A stretch of 64,000 bases of DNA from Buchnera_K aphidicola_B (GCF_039388045.1 NZ_CP135015.1:310001-374000), one strand, 5' to 3'; numbered from the stretch's first letter, positions 28,753 to 40,017 are shown. The notes: generated by a model not told the origin, from the letters alone. Numbers and translations: made by a program.

Positions 28753-28858
28753 TGACTCTGCTAGCATGATTAATATAACTATTAATTTTGATTCGAATGC
28801 TTCCTCCCGGACCTGCTCGTTTGTTCAAAAAAATAATATATTAAAGCCAACAGAGCAA
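28753..28858 (-). ncRNA. ffs: 4.5S RNA of the signal recognition particle
   Basis: Read on the minus strand, this stretch has the SRP RNA core CAGGTCCGGGAGGAAGCA (E. coli CAGGUCCGGAAGGAAGCA) with a GNRA tetraloop GGGA, and the 5' end GCTCTGTTGG, whose first six bases pair with CAGAGT near the 3' end (28755-28760 with 28851-28856). The total of about 105 nt fits bacterial 4.5S RNA (114 in E. coli). It binds Ffh and targets membrane proteins to SecYEG. It sits alone between mdlB and dnaX on the opposite strand; ends are approximate. Confidence 0.92.
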
Positions 28859-28979
28859 TTTAATTATAATATTTAAAATTTTAAAAAGCAAACTATTTTT
28901 AAAATATTGAAAAATAAATATTTATATTTGTAAGAAATATGATAAAATTTTTAAATAAATCCTGATATTTAAGAAAAAA

Positions 28980-30179
28980 ATGACATATGAAATATTAGCA
29001 AGAAAATGGAGACCTAAACAATTTCGAGATGTCATAGGTCAAAAATATGTTTTAAAAGCATTATCCAACTCCATATCTTTAGGTAGAATTCATCAAACAT
29101 GGTTATTTACAGGTATGAGGGGAACTGGAAAAACAACTATAGCTCGCATTTTAGCTAAAAATCTATGTTGTGAAAAAGGAGTTAATGCTAAATCATGTGA
29201 TATTTGTTCGACATGTGTAGAAATAGATAAAGGTAATTTTATTGATTTAATTGAAGTAGATGCAGCTTCACGCACTAAAGTTGAAGAAATAAAAGAACTA
29301 CTAGACAACATACAATATAAACCCATTAAATCTAGATTTAGAATATATTTAATTGATGAAATACATATGTTATCACGTTATAGTTTTAATGCTTTATTAA
29401 AAACTCTGGAAGAACCACCAAAACATGTTAAATTTATCTTAGCAACTACAGAAATAGAAAAAATACCTGAAACTATAATTTCCAGATGTATGATATTTCA
29501 TCTTAAAAAAATAAAAGAATCGCATATTAAAAAAAAAATAATAGAAATATTAAATTTTGAAAAAATACTAATAGATAAAGATGCATTAAATATAATTGCT
29601 GAAACTTCACAAGGAAGTATGCGTGACGCATTAAATTTATTAGAACTTGCTATAACTATTAATAACAAAAAAATAAAAAAAAAACACGTTATAAATATTT
29701 TAGGGAAATTACATGAAGAAGAATCTTTAAAATTATTAATAGCATTATTAAAAAATAATAAAAAAAAAATAATAATAATATTAAACAATATATCAATTTC
29801 AAACACAGAATGGAAAAATATATTCATTGAAACATTAAGATTATTACATCACATAGCTATGATTAAGTCATTTAAAAATTTATGGAATACTGAATACAAA
29901 AAAAAAAACAATAACAAAATTAAAAAAATAGCTCACAAAATACCAAGTAAGATAATTTATAAATGTTATAAAATTTTAACTTTAGGATTTAAAGAATTAA
30001 ATTTTGCTCCCTCTCAAAGAATAGGAGTAGAAATAACCTTATTGAAAATTTTATATTATTTACATAAAAAAAAAAATTTTTCTTTGTATGATTCAAAAAA
30101 AACAAAACAATACTTAAAAAAAAAAAATGTAAAAATTTCACAAAAAACGCAATTAGTAAAACAAAAATTAAAACTATAA
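28980..30179 (+). CDS. dnaX: DNA polymerase III gamma subunit (short DnaX, no tau part)
   Basis: The ATPase of the sliding-clamp loader. The 399 residues contain domains I-III: Walker A TGMRGTGKTTIARIL near 43, the zinc knuckle CEKGVNAKSCDICSTC near 64-79, Walker B LIDEIHML near 126, LEEPP near 142 and the SRC motif near 168. The protein stops soon after domain III (APSQRIGVEITLLKILYYL), so the tau-specific domains IV and V, which in E. coli (643 residues) bind DnaB and the polymerase core, are missing. It is thus like E. coli gamma (431), but produced by a real stop codon and not by programmed frameshifting. Confidence 0.94.
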   Translation: MTYEILARKWRPKQFRDVIGQKYVLKALSNSISLGRIHQTWLFTGMRGTGKTTIARILAKNLCCEKGVNAKSCDICSTCVEIDKGNFIDLIEVDAASRTKVEEIKELLDNIQYKPIKSRFRIYLIDEIHMLSRYSFNALLKTLEEPPKHVKFILATTEIEKIPETIISRCMIFHLKKIKESHIKKKIIEILNFEKILIDKDALNIIAETSQGSMRDALNLLELAITINNKKIKKKHVINILGKLHEEESLKLLIALLKNNKKKIIIILNNISISNTEWKNIFIETLRLLHHIAMIKSFKNLWNTEYKKKNNNKIKKIAHKIPSKIIYKCYKILTLGFKELNFAPSQRIGVEITLLKILYYLHKKKNFSLYDSKKTKQYLKKKNVKISQKTQLVKQKLKL

Positions 30180-30283
30180 TTTTAATAATTTCCAGAAAAA
30201 ATTTAATTAATATAAAAAAAAAAATATTAAGTAAAAGAAAAACTAAAAGAACCAATAAAATTTCATAATTTAAAAGGGTTTAT

Positions 30284-30613
30284 ATGTTTAACAAAAGCAA
30301 TTTCGGGAACTTGATGAAACAAGCTCAAAACATGCAAGAAAAAATGGAAAAAATACAAAAAGACATATCTATAATGGAAGTTACAGGTGAATCGGGAGCG
30401 GGTTTAGTTAAAATTACCATTAATGGTTCACATAACTGTACAAAAGTTAAAATAGATAAAAGCTTATTTAATGAAGATAAAGAAATGTTAGAAGATTTAG
30501 CTGCTGCTGCTTTTAATGATGCTGCAAGAAGAATTGCAGAAGAGCAAAAAAAAAAAATGTCTGAAATATCTTCAAAATCTCCTTTGCCAGCAGGATTTAA
30601 CTTACCTTTTTAA
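30284..30613 (+). CDS. ybaB: Nucleoid-associated protein YbaB/EbfC
   Basis: A small DNA-binding dimer of the EbfC family that coats the nucleoid. The 109 residues match E. coli YbaB (109) in length and pattern: NLMKQAQNMQEKMEKIQ (residues 9-25), VTGESGAGLVKITINGSH (34-51), and the end PLPAGFNLPF. It is next to dnaX as in E. coli; recR, which normally follows, is absent. The ATG is preceded by AAAAGGGTTTAT. The stop codon touches a 26-bp tandem repeat array that fills the gap to htpG. Confidence 0.96.
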   Translation: MFNKSNFGNLMKQAQNMQEKMEKIQKDISIMEVTGESGAGLVKITINGSHNCTKVKIDKSLFNEDKEMLEDLAAAAFNDAARRIAEEQKKKMSEISSKSPLPAGFNLPF

Positions 30614-30742
30614 AATATATTATATAATAATTATTTTTAAATATATTATATAATAATTATTTTTAAATATATTATATAATAATTATTTTTAAATATATTA
30701 TATAATAATTATTTTTAAATATATTATATAATAATTATTTTT
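30613..30742. repeat. Tandem repeat, 5 perfect copies of a 26-bp unit
   Basis: Five identical head-to-tail copies start at 30613, 30639, 30665, 30691 and 30717, followed by a degenerate partial copy. The unit consists only of A and T and contains two overlapping 10-bp palindromes, ATTATATAAT and AATAATTATT, which share three bases. The array begins on the last base of the ybaB stop codon and ends 78 bp before htpG, in the place where recR would be. A copy number of five without drift suggests recent expansion. Confidence 0.97.
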
Positions 30743-30820
30743 AAATATATAATATAAAAATAAGATTTTTAAAATAAAAAAATTAATTTTTATTTAAAAC
30801 ATTTTAGGTGCATATTTCTA

Positions 30821-32722
30821 ATGAATAAAATAATAGAAAAAAATATAAAAAAAGAACACACGTTTCAGTCAGAAATAAAACAATTATTAAATTTAATGAT
30901 TCATTCATTATATTCTAATAAAGAAATTTTTATTAGAGAATTAATTTCTAACGCTTCTGATGCAATAGATAAATTAAAATTTAAATCACTTACTCAACCA
31001 AAAAAATATTCTGAACCAAAAGAAATACATATACGTATTAAAATAAACAAAGAAAAAAAAACTTTAAGTATATATGATACAGGGATTGGAATGTCTTATA
31101 AAGACACAAAAAAAAATTTAGGGACAATTGCACAATCAGGTACAAAAAAATTTTTATCATCTATTAAAGAAACAGAAAAAAAAAATAATAATTTAATAGG
31201 ACAATTTGGAGTTGGTTTTTATTCTTCATTTATAGTTTCTAAAAAAGTAAAAGTAATTACAAAAAAAGCAAACAAAAAAAAAAATAAAGCAACACAATGG
31301 GAATCTGATGGTAAAGGAACATATCATATTTCAAAAATTAAAAAAAAAATATTAGGAACAAAAATAACATTAACTATAAAACCAGAAGAAGAAAAATTTC
31401 TAGATATATGGACAGTACGAAATATAATAAATAAATATTCTGATCATATAACAGTACCAATAGAAATTTATAATTATGATGAAAAAAAAAAAACATTTTC
31501 ATGGGAAAAAGTTAATAAAGCACAAGCATTATGGACATTAAATAAAAACACAATTACTAAAGAAAACTATCAGGAATTTTATAAATATATTAGTCAGGAT
31601 ACATCCAATCCGTTAATTTGGTTTCATAATAAAGTCGAAGGTATACCTGAATATATAAGTTTATTATATATTCCAAAAAAAAATAAAAACAATATTTGGA
31701 ATAAAAATAATAAAAGTGGATTAAAATTATATATTAAACGTATTTATATAATGGATGATAATAAACAATTTCTTCCAAATTATTTAAGATTTGTAAAAGG
31801 ACTCATAGACTCACAAGATTTACCATTAAACGTTTCTAGAGAAATATTACAAAATAATACTATAACTAAAAAAATAAAAATTGCAATAACAAAAAAAATA
31901 TTAAATATGTTACAAAAAATAGCAAAATCAAAACCAAAAAAATATAATAAATTTTGGAAAGAATTTGGTTTAATATTTAAAGAAGGGCCAGCAGAAGATA
32001 TAACAAATAAAAATATAATTTATAAATTATTACGTTTTACATCTATAAATAATAAATCAGAACAACAAACATTATCTTTAAAAGAATATATTCGAAACAT
32101 GCAAAAAAAACAAAAAAAAATATTTTTTATAACAACTGATAATTACAATGCTGGAAAAAATAATCCAAAATTAGAAATATTTAAAGAAAATAATATAGAC
32201 GTTTTAATACTATATGATAGAATTGATGAATGGATGATGAATTACTTAATAGAATTTAAAGGATATATGTTTCAATCAGTAAGTAAAATAGACGATTCTA
32301 TAACAGAATTATTTGAAAATAAAACAGATGAAATAGAAAAAATAACAGAAGAAGACAAAAACTTAATAAATACAATTAAACAAATACTAGGAAATCGTGT
32401 TAAAGACGTTAGAATTACAAATAGATTAAAACAAACTCCTGCAGTAGTAATATCTGATAAACAAGATATGAGTACACAAATGTCTAAGTTATTTATCGCT
32501 GCTGGGCAAAAAATTTTACCATTAAAGTACATATTTGAAATAAATATTAAACATAACATTATAAAATACATACAAAAAATAAAAAACAAAAAACAAATAA
32601 CTGATTGGATAGAATTATTATTTGACCAAGCTTTATTATCAGAAAGAGGTAATTTAGACGACCCAAATAAATTTATTAAAAACATGAACAATATACTAAT
32701 AAATAATTATATTGAACAATAA
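30821..32722 (+). CDS. htpG: Chaperone HtpG (Hsp90)
   Basis: The bacterial Hsp90, an ATP-dependent chaperone dimer. The 633 residues (E. coli 624) contain the N-terminal GHKL ATP site: FIRELISNASDAIDKL (about residues 37-52), IYDTGIGMSYKD near 86, and GQFGVGFYSSFIV near 127. The middle domain has LPLNVSREILQNN near 340 and the C-terminal dimerisation domain follows. It is preceded by TTTTAGGTGCATATTTCTA. A recognisable heat-shock promoter is not evident. In E. coli adk follows; here only a tRNA gene lies between htpG and folD. Confidence 0.97.
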   Translation: MNKIIEKNIKKEHTFQSEIKQLLNLMIHSLYSNKEIFIRELISNASDAIDKLKFKSLTQPKKYSEPKEIHIRIKINKEKKTLSIYDTGIGMSYKDTKKNLGTIAQSGTKKFLSSIKETEKKNNNLIGQFGVGFYSSFIVSKKVKVITKKANKKKNKATQWESDGKGTYHISKIKKKILGTKITLTIKPEEEKFLDIWTVRNIINKYSDHITVPIEIYNYDEKKKTFSWEKVNKAQALWTLNKNTITKENYQEFYKYISQDTSNPLIWFHNKVEGIPEYISLLYIPKKNKNNIWNKNNKSGLKLYIKRIYIMDDNKQFLPNYLRFVKGLIDSQDLPLNVSREILQNNTITKKIKIAITKKILNMLQKIAKSKPKKYNKFWKEFGLIFKEGPAEDITNKNIIYKLLRFTSINNKSEQQTLSLKEYIRNMQKKQKKIFFITTDNYNAGKNNPKLEIFKENNIDVLILYDRIDEWMMNYLIEFKGYMFQSVSKIDDSITELFENKTDEIEKITEEDKNLINTIKQILGNRVKDVRITNRLKQTPAVVISDKQDMSTQMSKLFIAAGQKILPLKYIFEINIKHNIIKYIQKIKNKKQITDWIELLFDQALLSERGNLDDPNKFIKNMNNILINNYIEQ

Positions 32723-32826
32723 AAAAATTAAAAAAAGTAAATTGAATAAAATTATGAAAAATATTATAATATTTTAAAATATAATTAAATTGAATAATTT
32801 TATTTTAAAAATTTAATTTTTAAATT

Positions 32827-32900
32827 TGCGCTCTATAGGATTTGAACCTATGACCTACGGCTTAGAAGGCCGTTGCTCTATCCAACTGAGCTAAGAGCGC
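32827..32900 (-). tRNA. tRNA-Arg (TCT)
   Basis: On the minus strand a complete cloverleaf with acceptor GCGCTCT/AGAGCGC, D-arm AGCTCAGTTGGATAGAGC, anticodon loop CTTCTAA (anticodon TCT, reading AGA, the main arginine codon of such AT-rich genomes) and a T-arm with GGTTCAAATCC. It is close to E. coli argU. The discriminator is A and no CCA is encoded. It lies between htpG and folD, opposite to both. Confidence 0.95.
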
Positions 32901-32997
32901 ATAATTTCTAAAATATTATATTTATTATATACCAAAAATAACACAAAAAACAAGTTCCTTTTTAAAAAATAACAATATTTAACAATGAGTGGAAAAA

Positions 32998-33855
32998 ATG
33001 CAAACAATCATACTTAATGGAAAAAAAATTGCATCAAAAATAAAAAAAACCATAAAAAAAAAAATAAAAATAAGAAAAAAAAAAAAACAAAGAATACCTG
33101 GATTAGCTGTAATAATGATTGGTGAAAATATTTCATCAAAAATATATGTAAACAAAAAAAGAAAATCCTGTAAAAAATTGGGATTTATTTCAAAATTATG
33201 GAAATTTAAAAAAACAACCCACGAACATAAAATCTTAAAATTAATACATAAATTAAACTATGATCGCTCAATAGATGGAATATTAGTACAATTACCTTTA
33301 CCAAAAAATTTAAACATTATAAAAATCATGCATAGTATATCTCCAAATAAAGACGTAGATGGATTTCATCCCTATAATATAGGAAGTTTATGTCAAAAAA
33401 AACCAAAATTAAGATCATGCACCCCTAAAGGAATTATAACTTTATTAAAAAACTATAATATCAAAATGAAAGGTATGCACGCAGTTATAATTGGAGCTTC
33501 AAATATAGTCGGCAGACCTATGAGCTTGGAATTATTATTAGAAGGATGTACAACAACGGTAACACACAGATTCACAAAAAACATAAAACAACACATTCAA
33601 TCAGCTGATTTAATAATAGTAGCTATTGGTGTACCTAATTTTATTGATGATAAATTTATAAAACCTGGTGCTATAATAATAGATGTAGGAATAAACAAAT
33701 TAAAAAATGGAAAAATAGTAGGAGATGTTAAATTTGAATCTGTGTATAAAAAAGCTTCATATATAACTCCTGTTCCTGGAGGGGTAGGACCTATGACTGT
33801 AGCTACATTATTACAAAATACCTTAGAAACATGCGAAAAATATAATGATTATTAA
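32998..33855 (+). CDS. folD: Bifunctional methylenetetrahydrofolate dehydrogenase/cyclohydrolase FolD
   Basis: Interconverts methylene-, methenyl- and formyl-tetrahydrofolate, supplying one-carbon units for purines, thymidylate and the formyl group used by Fmt. From ATG at 32998 the protein has 285 residues (E. coli 288). Visible blocks: SKIYVNKKRKSC (lysine of the active site), DGILVQLPLP, DVDGFHPYN, CTPKGI, the NADP loop VIIGASNIVGRPM and the end ITPVPGGVGPMTVATLL. A GTG at 32989 would add three residues, but it falls in the ribosome-binding stretch GAGTGGA before the ATG, so I prefer the ATG. It is convergent with cysS. Confidence 0.95.
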   Translation: MQTIILNGKKIASKIKKTIKKKIKIRKKKKQRIPGLAVIMIGENISSKIYVNKKRKSCKKLGFISKLWKFKKTTHEHKILKLIHKLNYDRSIDGILVQLPLPKNLNIIKIMHSISPNKDVDGFHPYNIGSLCQKKPKLRSCTPKGIITLLKNYNIKMKGMHAVIIGASNIVGRPMSLELLLEGCTTTVTHRFTKNIKQHIQSADLIIVAIGVPNFIDDKFIKPGAIIIDVGINKLKNGKIVGDVKFESVYKKASYITPVPGGVGPMTVATLLQNTLETCEKYNDY

Positions 33856-33883
33856 AATATTCACAATTTACATTATTTCATAT

Positions 33884-35278
33884 TTAGGTATTATCAACAT
33901 ACCATTTAGATGAATCAAAACTATCTTGAATATTTACACCCATTTTTATTAATTTATCCCTTAAAAAATCAGATTCTAACCAATTTTTTTTTTTACGAGC
34001 AATATTTCTTTTATTAATTAAATAGTTAATTTTTTTATAATATAAATCAGATTTTTTTATATTATAATTTAAGAAATCATGAGGATGTTCAAAAAATAAA
34101 CCTAACAAATTACCTAAATATTTTAAAGTAGTAATTAAAACATATTTTTGTTCTGTATATTTTTTTTTTAAAATATTAATTTTTTTTGATAAATTAGTTA
34201 AAATTTTTAAAACTTTTGGAGTATTAAAATCGTCATTCATACAGTTTATAAATTTTTCTAAATAAACAGATGAAATACATTTTTTTTTAATATTTATATT
34301 TCTTTTTATATTTAAAACTTTATACAATTTTTTTAATAAAAAAAAAGATTTTTTAATATTTTCTTTATTATAAAAAATTGGTTTTCTATAATGCGTCAAC
34401 AGAAAAAAATATCTTAATGTTTCTCCATGATATTTTTTAAATACTTTTTTTAAATAAATAGTATTTTTAAGAGATTTGGACATCTTTTTATTTTTTAATA
34501 TTAACATACCAGAATGCATCCAGTATTTAATAATATATTTTTTATTATATGCCATAGATTGTGATAATTCATTTTCATGATGAGGAAAAATTAAATCTAC
34601 TCCTCCTCCATGAATATCAATATGATTTTTAAAAAAAAAATTATTTAAAGCTGTACATTCTATATGCCAACCAGGTCTTCCAAATCCCCATGGAGATAAC
34701 CAACCAGGTTCATTTAATTTAGATTGTTTCCATAATACAAAATCAAAAAAATTATTTTTATTTGTATTAAATATAAATGACTTTTTAAAAGTATCTAAAT
34801 ATTGATTTGATAAAATCCCATAATTTACATCTTTTTTTATAGAAAATAAAATATCAAAATTAGAATAGGATATATAAGCATATTTTTTTTTTAATAAAAC
34901 TTCTATAATTTCTATAATTTTATCAATATAATTAGTTACTCTAGGTTCTGAATTGGGTGGTAAGATATTTAAAAAATTAAAATCTAAATGCATTTGTTTA
35001 ATTATTTTTTTAGTAAAATCTTGTATTTTGAGATCTTTTTCAAATGCTTTTAAAATTATTTTATCATCTATATCAGTAATATTTCTTATATAATTAACAT
35101 TATAACCTAAATAACGAAAATACCGAATAATCATATCAAAAACTACAAAAGTCCTACCATGTCCAATATGACATGCATCATAAACAGTAACACCACACAC
35201 ATAAATATTAATTTTATTAGTTTGAATAGGTGAAAAATATTCTTTTTTTTTGTTCTTGGTATTAAATAACTTTAACAT
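33884..35278 (-). CDS. cysS: Cysteinyl-tRNA synthetase
   Basis: Charges tRNA-Cys. A class I synthetase of 464 residues (E. coli 461) with the zinc and ATP site at the N-terminus: YVCGVTVYDACHIGHGRTFV (residues 27-46) contains the zinc cysteine and the HIGH motif; GWHIECTALN and HHENELSQS contribute the other zinc ligands; the KMSKS loop reads KKMSKSLKN near residue 270. The C-terminal part is eroded and lysine-rich but ends with the KWYVDN block. It is flanked by folD (convergent) and cspE (same strand, 132 bp upstream and with its own terminator). Confidence 0.97.
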   Translation of the reverse strand: MLKLFNTKNKKKEYFSPIQTNKINIYVCGVTVYDACHIGHGRTFVVFDMIIRYFRYLGYNVNYIRNITDIDDKIILKAFEKDLKIQDFTKKIIKQMHLDFNFLNILPPNSEPRVTNYIDKIIEIIEVLLKKKYAYISYSNFDILFSIKKDVNYGILSNQYLDTFKKSFIFNTNKNNFFDFVLWKQSKLNEPGWLSPWGFGRPGWHIECTALNNFFFKNHIDIHGGGVDLIFPHHENELSQSMAYNKKYIIKYWMHSGMLILKNKKMSKSLKNTIYLKKVFKKYHGETLRYFFLLTHYRKPIFYNKENIKKSFFLLKKLYKVLNIKRNINIKKKCISSVYLEKFINCMNDDFNTPKVLKILTNLSKKINILKKKYTEQKYVLITTLKYLGNLLGLFFEHPHDFLNYNIKKSDLYYKKINYLINKRNIARKKKNWLESDFLRDKLIKMGVNIQDSFDSSKWYVDNT

Positions 35279-35334
35279 ATAATATTTTTAAAATGTTATA
35301 TAAAAAATTTTAATAAATCAATTAATACAATTCT

Positions 35335-35374
35335 GACGAAAAATACGAGCACGGAGATATAAAACGTACTCGTA
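35335..35374 (-). terminator. Intrinsic terminator of cspE
   Basis: On the minus strand a 10-bp stem TACGAGTACG/CGTGCTCGTA (35374-35365 with 35353-35344; one G-U pair) with an 11-base loop is followed directly by five T (35343-35339). It starts 36 bp after the cspE stop codon. The GC content of the stem is high for this genome, and it insulates cspE from cysS. Confidence 0.82.
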
Positions 35375-35410
35375 CACATTTATTATAATGTAAAATATCT
35401 AAGAATTTTA

Positions 35411-35620
35411 TTACAAGCTAATTACATTAGCGGCAGAAGGGCCTTTTGCTCCTTCTGTAATTTCAAACTCCACACTTTGCCCTTCAGCCAAAGTTTTAAA
35501 TCCATTGCTTTGTATAGCAGAAAAATGTACAAACACATCTTTACTTCCATCTTCTGGAGTAATAAATCCAAAACCTTTAGATTCATTAAACCATTTCACA
35601 TTCCCTTTAATCTTGGACAT
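35411..35620 (-). CDS. cspE: Cold-shock-like protein CspE
   Basis: A small RNA/DNA-binding cold-shock-domain protein that melts RNA secondary structure and acts as a transcription antiterminator in E. coli. The 69 residues are almost identical to E. coli CspE: GNVKWFNESKGFGFITPEDG (residues 6-25, containing the RNP1-like KGFGFI) and DVFVHFSAIQ (RNP2-like VFVHF). Residues such as EFEITEGAKGPSAANVISL favour CspE over CspC. Codon usage is visibly less AT-rich than in neighbouring genes, and it has its own GC-rich terminator, both signs of high expression. The 165-bp spacer to 5S rRNA should hold its promoter. Confidence 0.96.
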   Translation of the reverse strand: MSKIKGNVKWFNESKGFGFITPEDGSKDVFVHFSAIQSNGFKTLAEGQSVEFEITEGAKGPSAANVISL

Positions 35621-35704
35621 CTATAATACCTTTGATAAAAAATATAAAAAAATTTTTATATAAAATATCAATTAAAAATATTTAAAACCTATCTGCAAAT
35701 ATTC

Positions 35705-35735
35705 AAAATAAAAAATATCATTAAATCTATAATGA
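35705..35735 (-). terminator. Possible terminator of the 23S-5S rRNA unit
   Basis: On the minus strand a 6-bp stem TCATTA/TAATGA (35735-35730 with 35723-35718) with a 6-base loop is followed by TATTTTTTATTTT. It lies about 50 bp after the 5S gene and before the cspE promoter region. The stem is all but one pair A-T, so the call is tentative. Confidence 0.42.
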
Positions 35736-35785
35736 CATGTATAATAAGTGATAATTTATTCTTAATTTCATTTAATTAAAATTCA

Positions 35786-35903
35786 AACCTGGTAATTTCC
35801 TACTCTCACACAAGGAGGCCTTGTACTACCATCGGCGTTGTAATGTTTCACTTCTGAGTTCGAGATGGGATCAGGTGGTACCAATACGCTATTTTCACCA
35901 GGT
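35786..35903 (-). rRNA. rrf: 5S ribosomal RNA
   Basis: About 118 nt on the minus strand. The ends pair as ACCTGGT/ACCAGGT-type stem, and the core CCATCTCGAACTCAGAAGTGAAAC and CGCCGATGGTAGT (split here to show conserved blocks) follow E. coli 5S closely. It lies 55 bp downstream of the 23S gene and is probably cut from the same precursor. Ends are approximate by a few bases. Confidence 0.96.
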
Positions 35904-35946
35904 TATTAAAAAAAATTTAATTTTATAAAAAATTTAAATAAAACAA

Positions 35947-35958
35947 CTGTGGTGTTGC

Positions 35959-35967
<9 letters not shown>
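35947..35967 (-). other. 3' half of the 23S rRNA processing stem
   Basis: The sequence flanking the 3' end of 23S (35947-35967) is complementary to the sequence flanking its 5' end (38872-38891). Pairs are CTGTGG/CCACAG, one bulged base, GTTGCAA/TTGCAAC, and GGTTAAG/CTTAACT, about 20 bp in all. In gammaproteobacteria this kind of stem is the RNase III cleavage site that releases pre-23S rRNA. Confidence 0.75.
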
Positions 35968-38878
<2,911 letters not shown>

Positions 38879-38992
38879 TTGCAACCCACAGGTGTTTAAA
38901 TACCTGAATATAAATTTTTAAAGAACACAAATCAAAAATTAAAAATAATATTAACACATTATTTTAATTTAGTATAGTAAAATTTTAAATTT

Positions 38993-39064
38993 TGTCCCCT
39001 AGGGGATTTGAACCCCTGTTGTTGCCGTGAAAGGGCAATGTCCTAACCTCTAGACGAAGGGGAC
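38993..39064 (-). tRNA. tRNA-Glu (TTC)
   Basis: On the minus strand a complete tRNA with acceptor GTCCCCT/AGGGGAC, D-arm TCGTCTAGAGGTTAGGACA, anticodon loop CTTTCAC (anticodon TTC) and T-arm GGGGTTCAAATCCCC. It is very close to E. coli tRNA-Glu. No CCA is encoded. It lies 115 bp upstream of 23S and is probably cotranscribed with it. Its wobble U34 is a substrate of the Tus/MnmA thiolation pathway encoded in this window. Confidence 0.96.
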
Positions 39065-39186
39065 GAAATATTAATTTTATAATCAAAAATAAAATACATA
39101 ACATTTTTATTTTCACAGAAGGTAATACAAGAGTCAAGTAATTTAAAATAAAATAAAAATAATATATATATAAATATTTATATAAT

Positions 39187-40017
39187 TTATATCTTTAATT
39201 TATTAATAGTATAATTAATATTTGGTTTAATTCCATGCCATAATTTAAATGAATATGCAGCTTGAGCAATTAACATACCTATTCCATCAGATATTGAAGA
39301 ACCTCCATTGTTACTATACCACGATAAAAAAGGAGTTGTCTGTTTACTACTATAAAATAAATCATAACAAGGTGTTTTTTTTCTAACTATTTTTACAGGT
39401 AATTTTGGATACTTACCTAATATACCTAATGAAGTTGCATGAATAATTAAATTAAAATGTATTAATTCAAAATTATTTATATTTAAAAAAAAAATATTTC
39501 CAAATTTTTTAAATAACTTAATTATTTTTAAAGCTTTAGATTTTGTTCGATTATAAATATATACTGTACAATTAAAACGAAATAAAGATAAAATAATACC
39601 ATAAACTGCCCCTCCAGCACCTATAATAAGTATATTATTATCTTTATGAATAAAATTTAATCTTTTTAAATCATATAATAACCCTTTACCATCAGTATTA
39701 TCACCATAAATTAAACCATTTCGTAATTTTAATAATGTATTCACAGAACGAGAAATTTGTGCTTCTTCACTAACAATATCAGCAAAAAAAAAAGCCTTAT
39801 TTTTAAAAGGTGTAGTAATATTTGCACCTTTACCTTTATTTTTAAAAAAATCGTTCATACTTTCATCAAAATTATTCAATGGAATACAATAAGATCGATA
39901 TATATGTTTAATATTAGTTTTTTTAGAAAAAAAATCATGAATATAAGGGGATTTAGAATGAAAAATAGGATTTCCAAACACACCAAAAATACCTTCAACA
40001 CATGAAAATTTATTCAT
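39187..40017 (-). CDS. aroE: Shikimate dehydrogenase
   Basis: Reduces 3-dehydroshikimate to shikimate with NADPH in the chorismate pathway, needed for the aromatic amino acids that aphid symbionts provide. From ATG at 40017 there are 276 residues (E. coli 272). Active-site blocks: FGNPIFHSKSPYIH, GKGANITTPFK with the catalytic lysine, NTLL...GDNTDGKGLL with the catalytic Asp, the NADP loop IIGAGGAVYG, and the end GIGMLIAQAAYSFKLWHG. A GTG at 40029 is possible (four more residues) but less likely. It is the first gene of the aroE, tRNA-Glu, 23S, 5S group. Confidence 0.95.
   Translation of the reverse strand: MNKFSCVEGIFGVFGNPIFHSKSPYIHDFFSKKTNIKHIYRSYCIPLNNFDESMNDFFKNKGKGANITTPFKNKAFFFADIVSEEAQISRSVNTLLKLRNGLIYGDNTDGKGLLYDLKRLNFIHKDNNILIIGAGGAVYGIILSLFRFNCTVYIYNRTKSKALKIIKLFKKFGNIFFLNINNFELIHFNLIIHATSLGILGKYPKLPVKIVRKKTPCYDLFYSSKQTTPFLSWYSNNGGSSISDGIGMLIAQAAYSFKLWHGIKPNINYTINKLKI

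Noticed and set aside
30100..30179. Programmed frameshift in dnaX to make tau
   Set aside because: An A-run is present near the end of dnaX, but I see no tau-like domain in any frame in the 100 bp before ybaB, so there is nothing to shift into.
30613..30742. CRISPR array or iteron-type origin
   Set aside because: Units of 26 bp are contiguous without spacers, contain only A and T, and no initiator gene or DnaA box is nearby.
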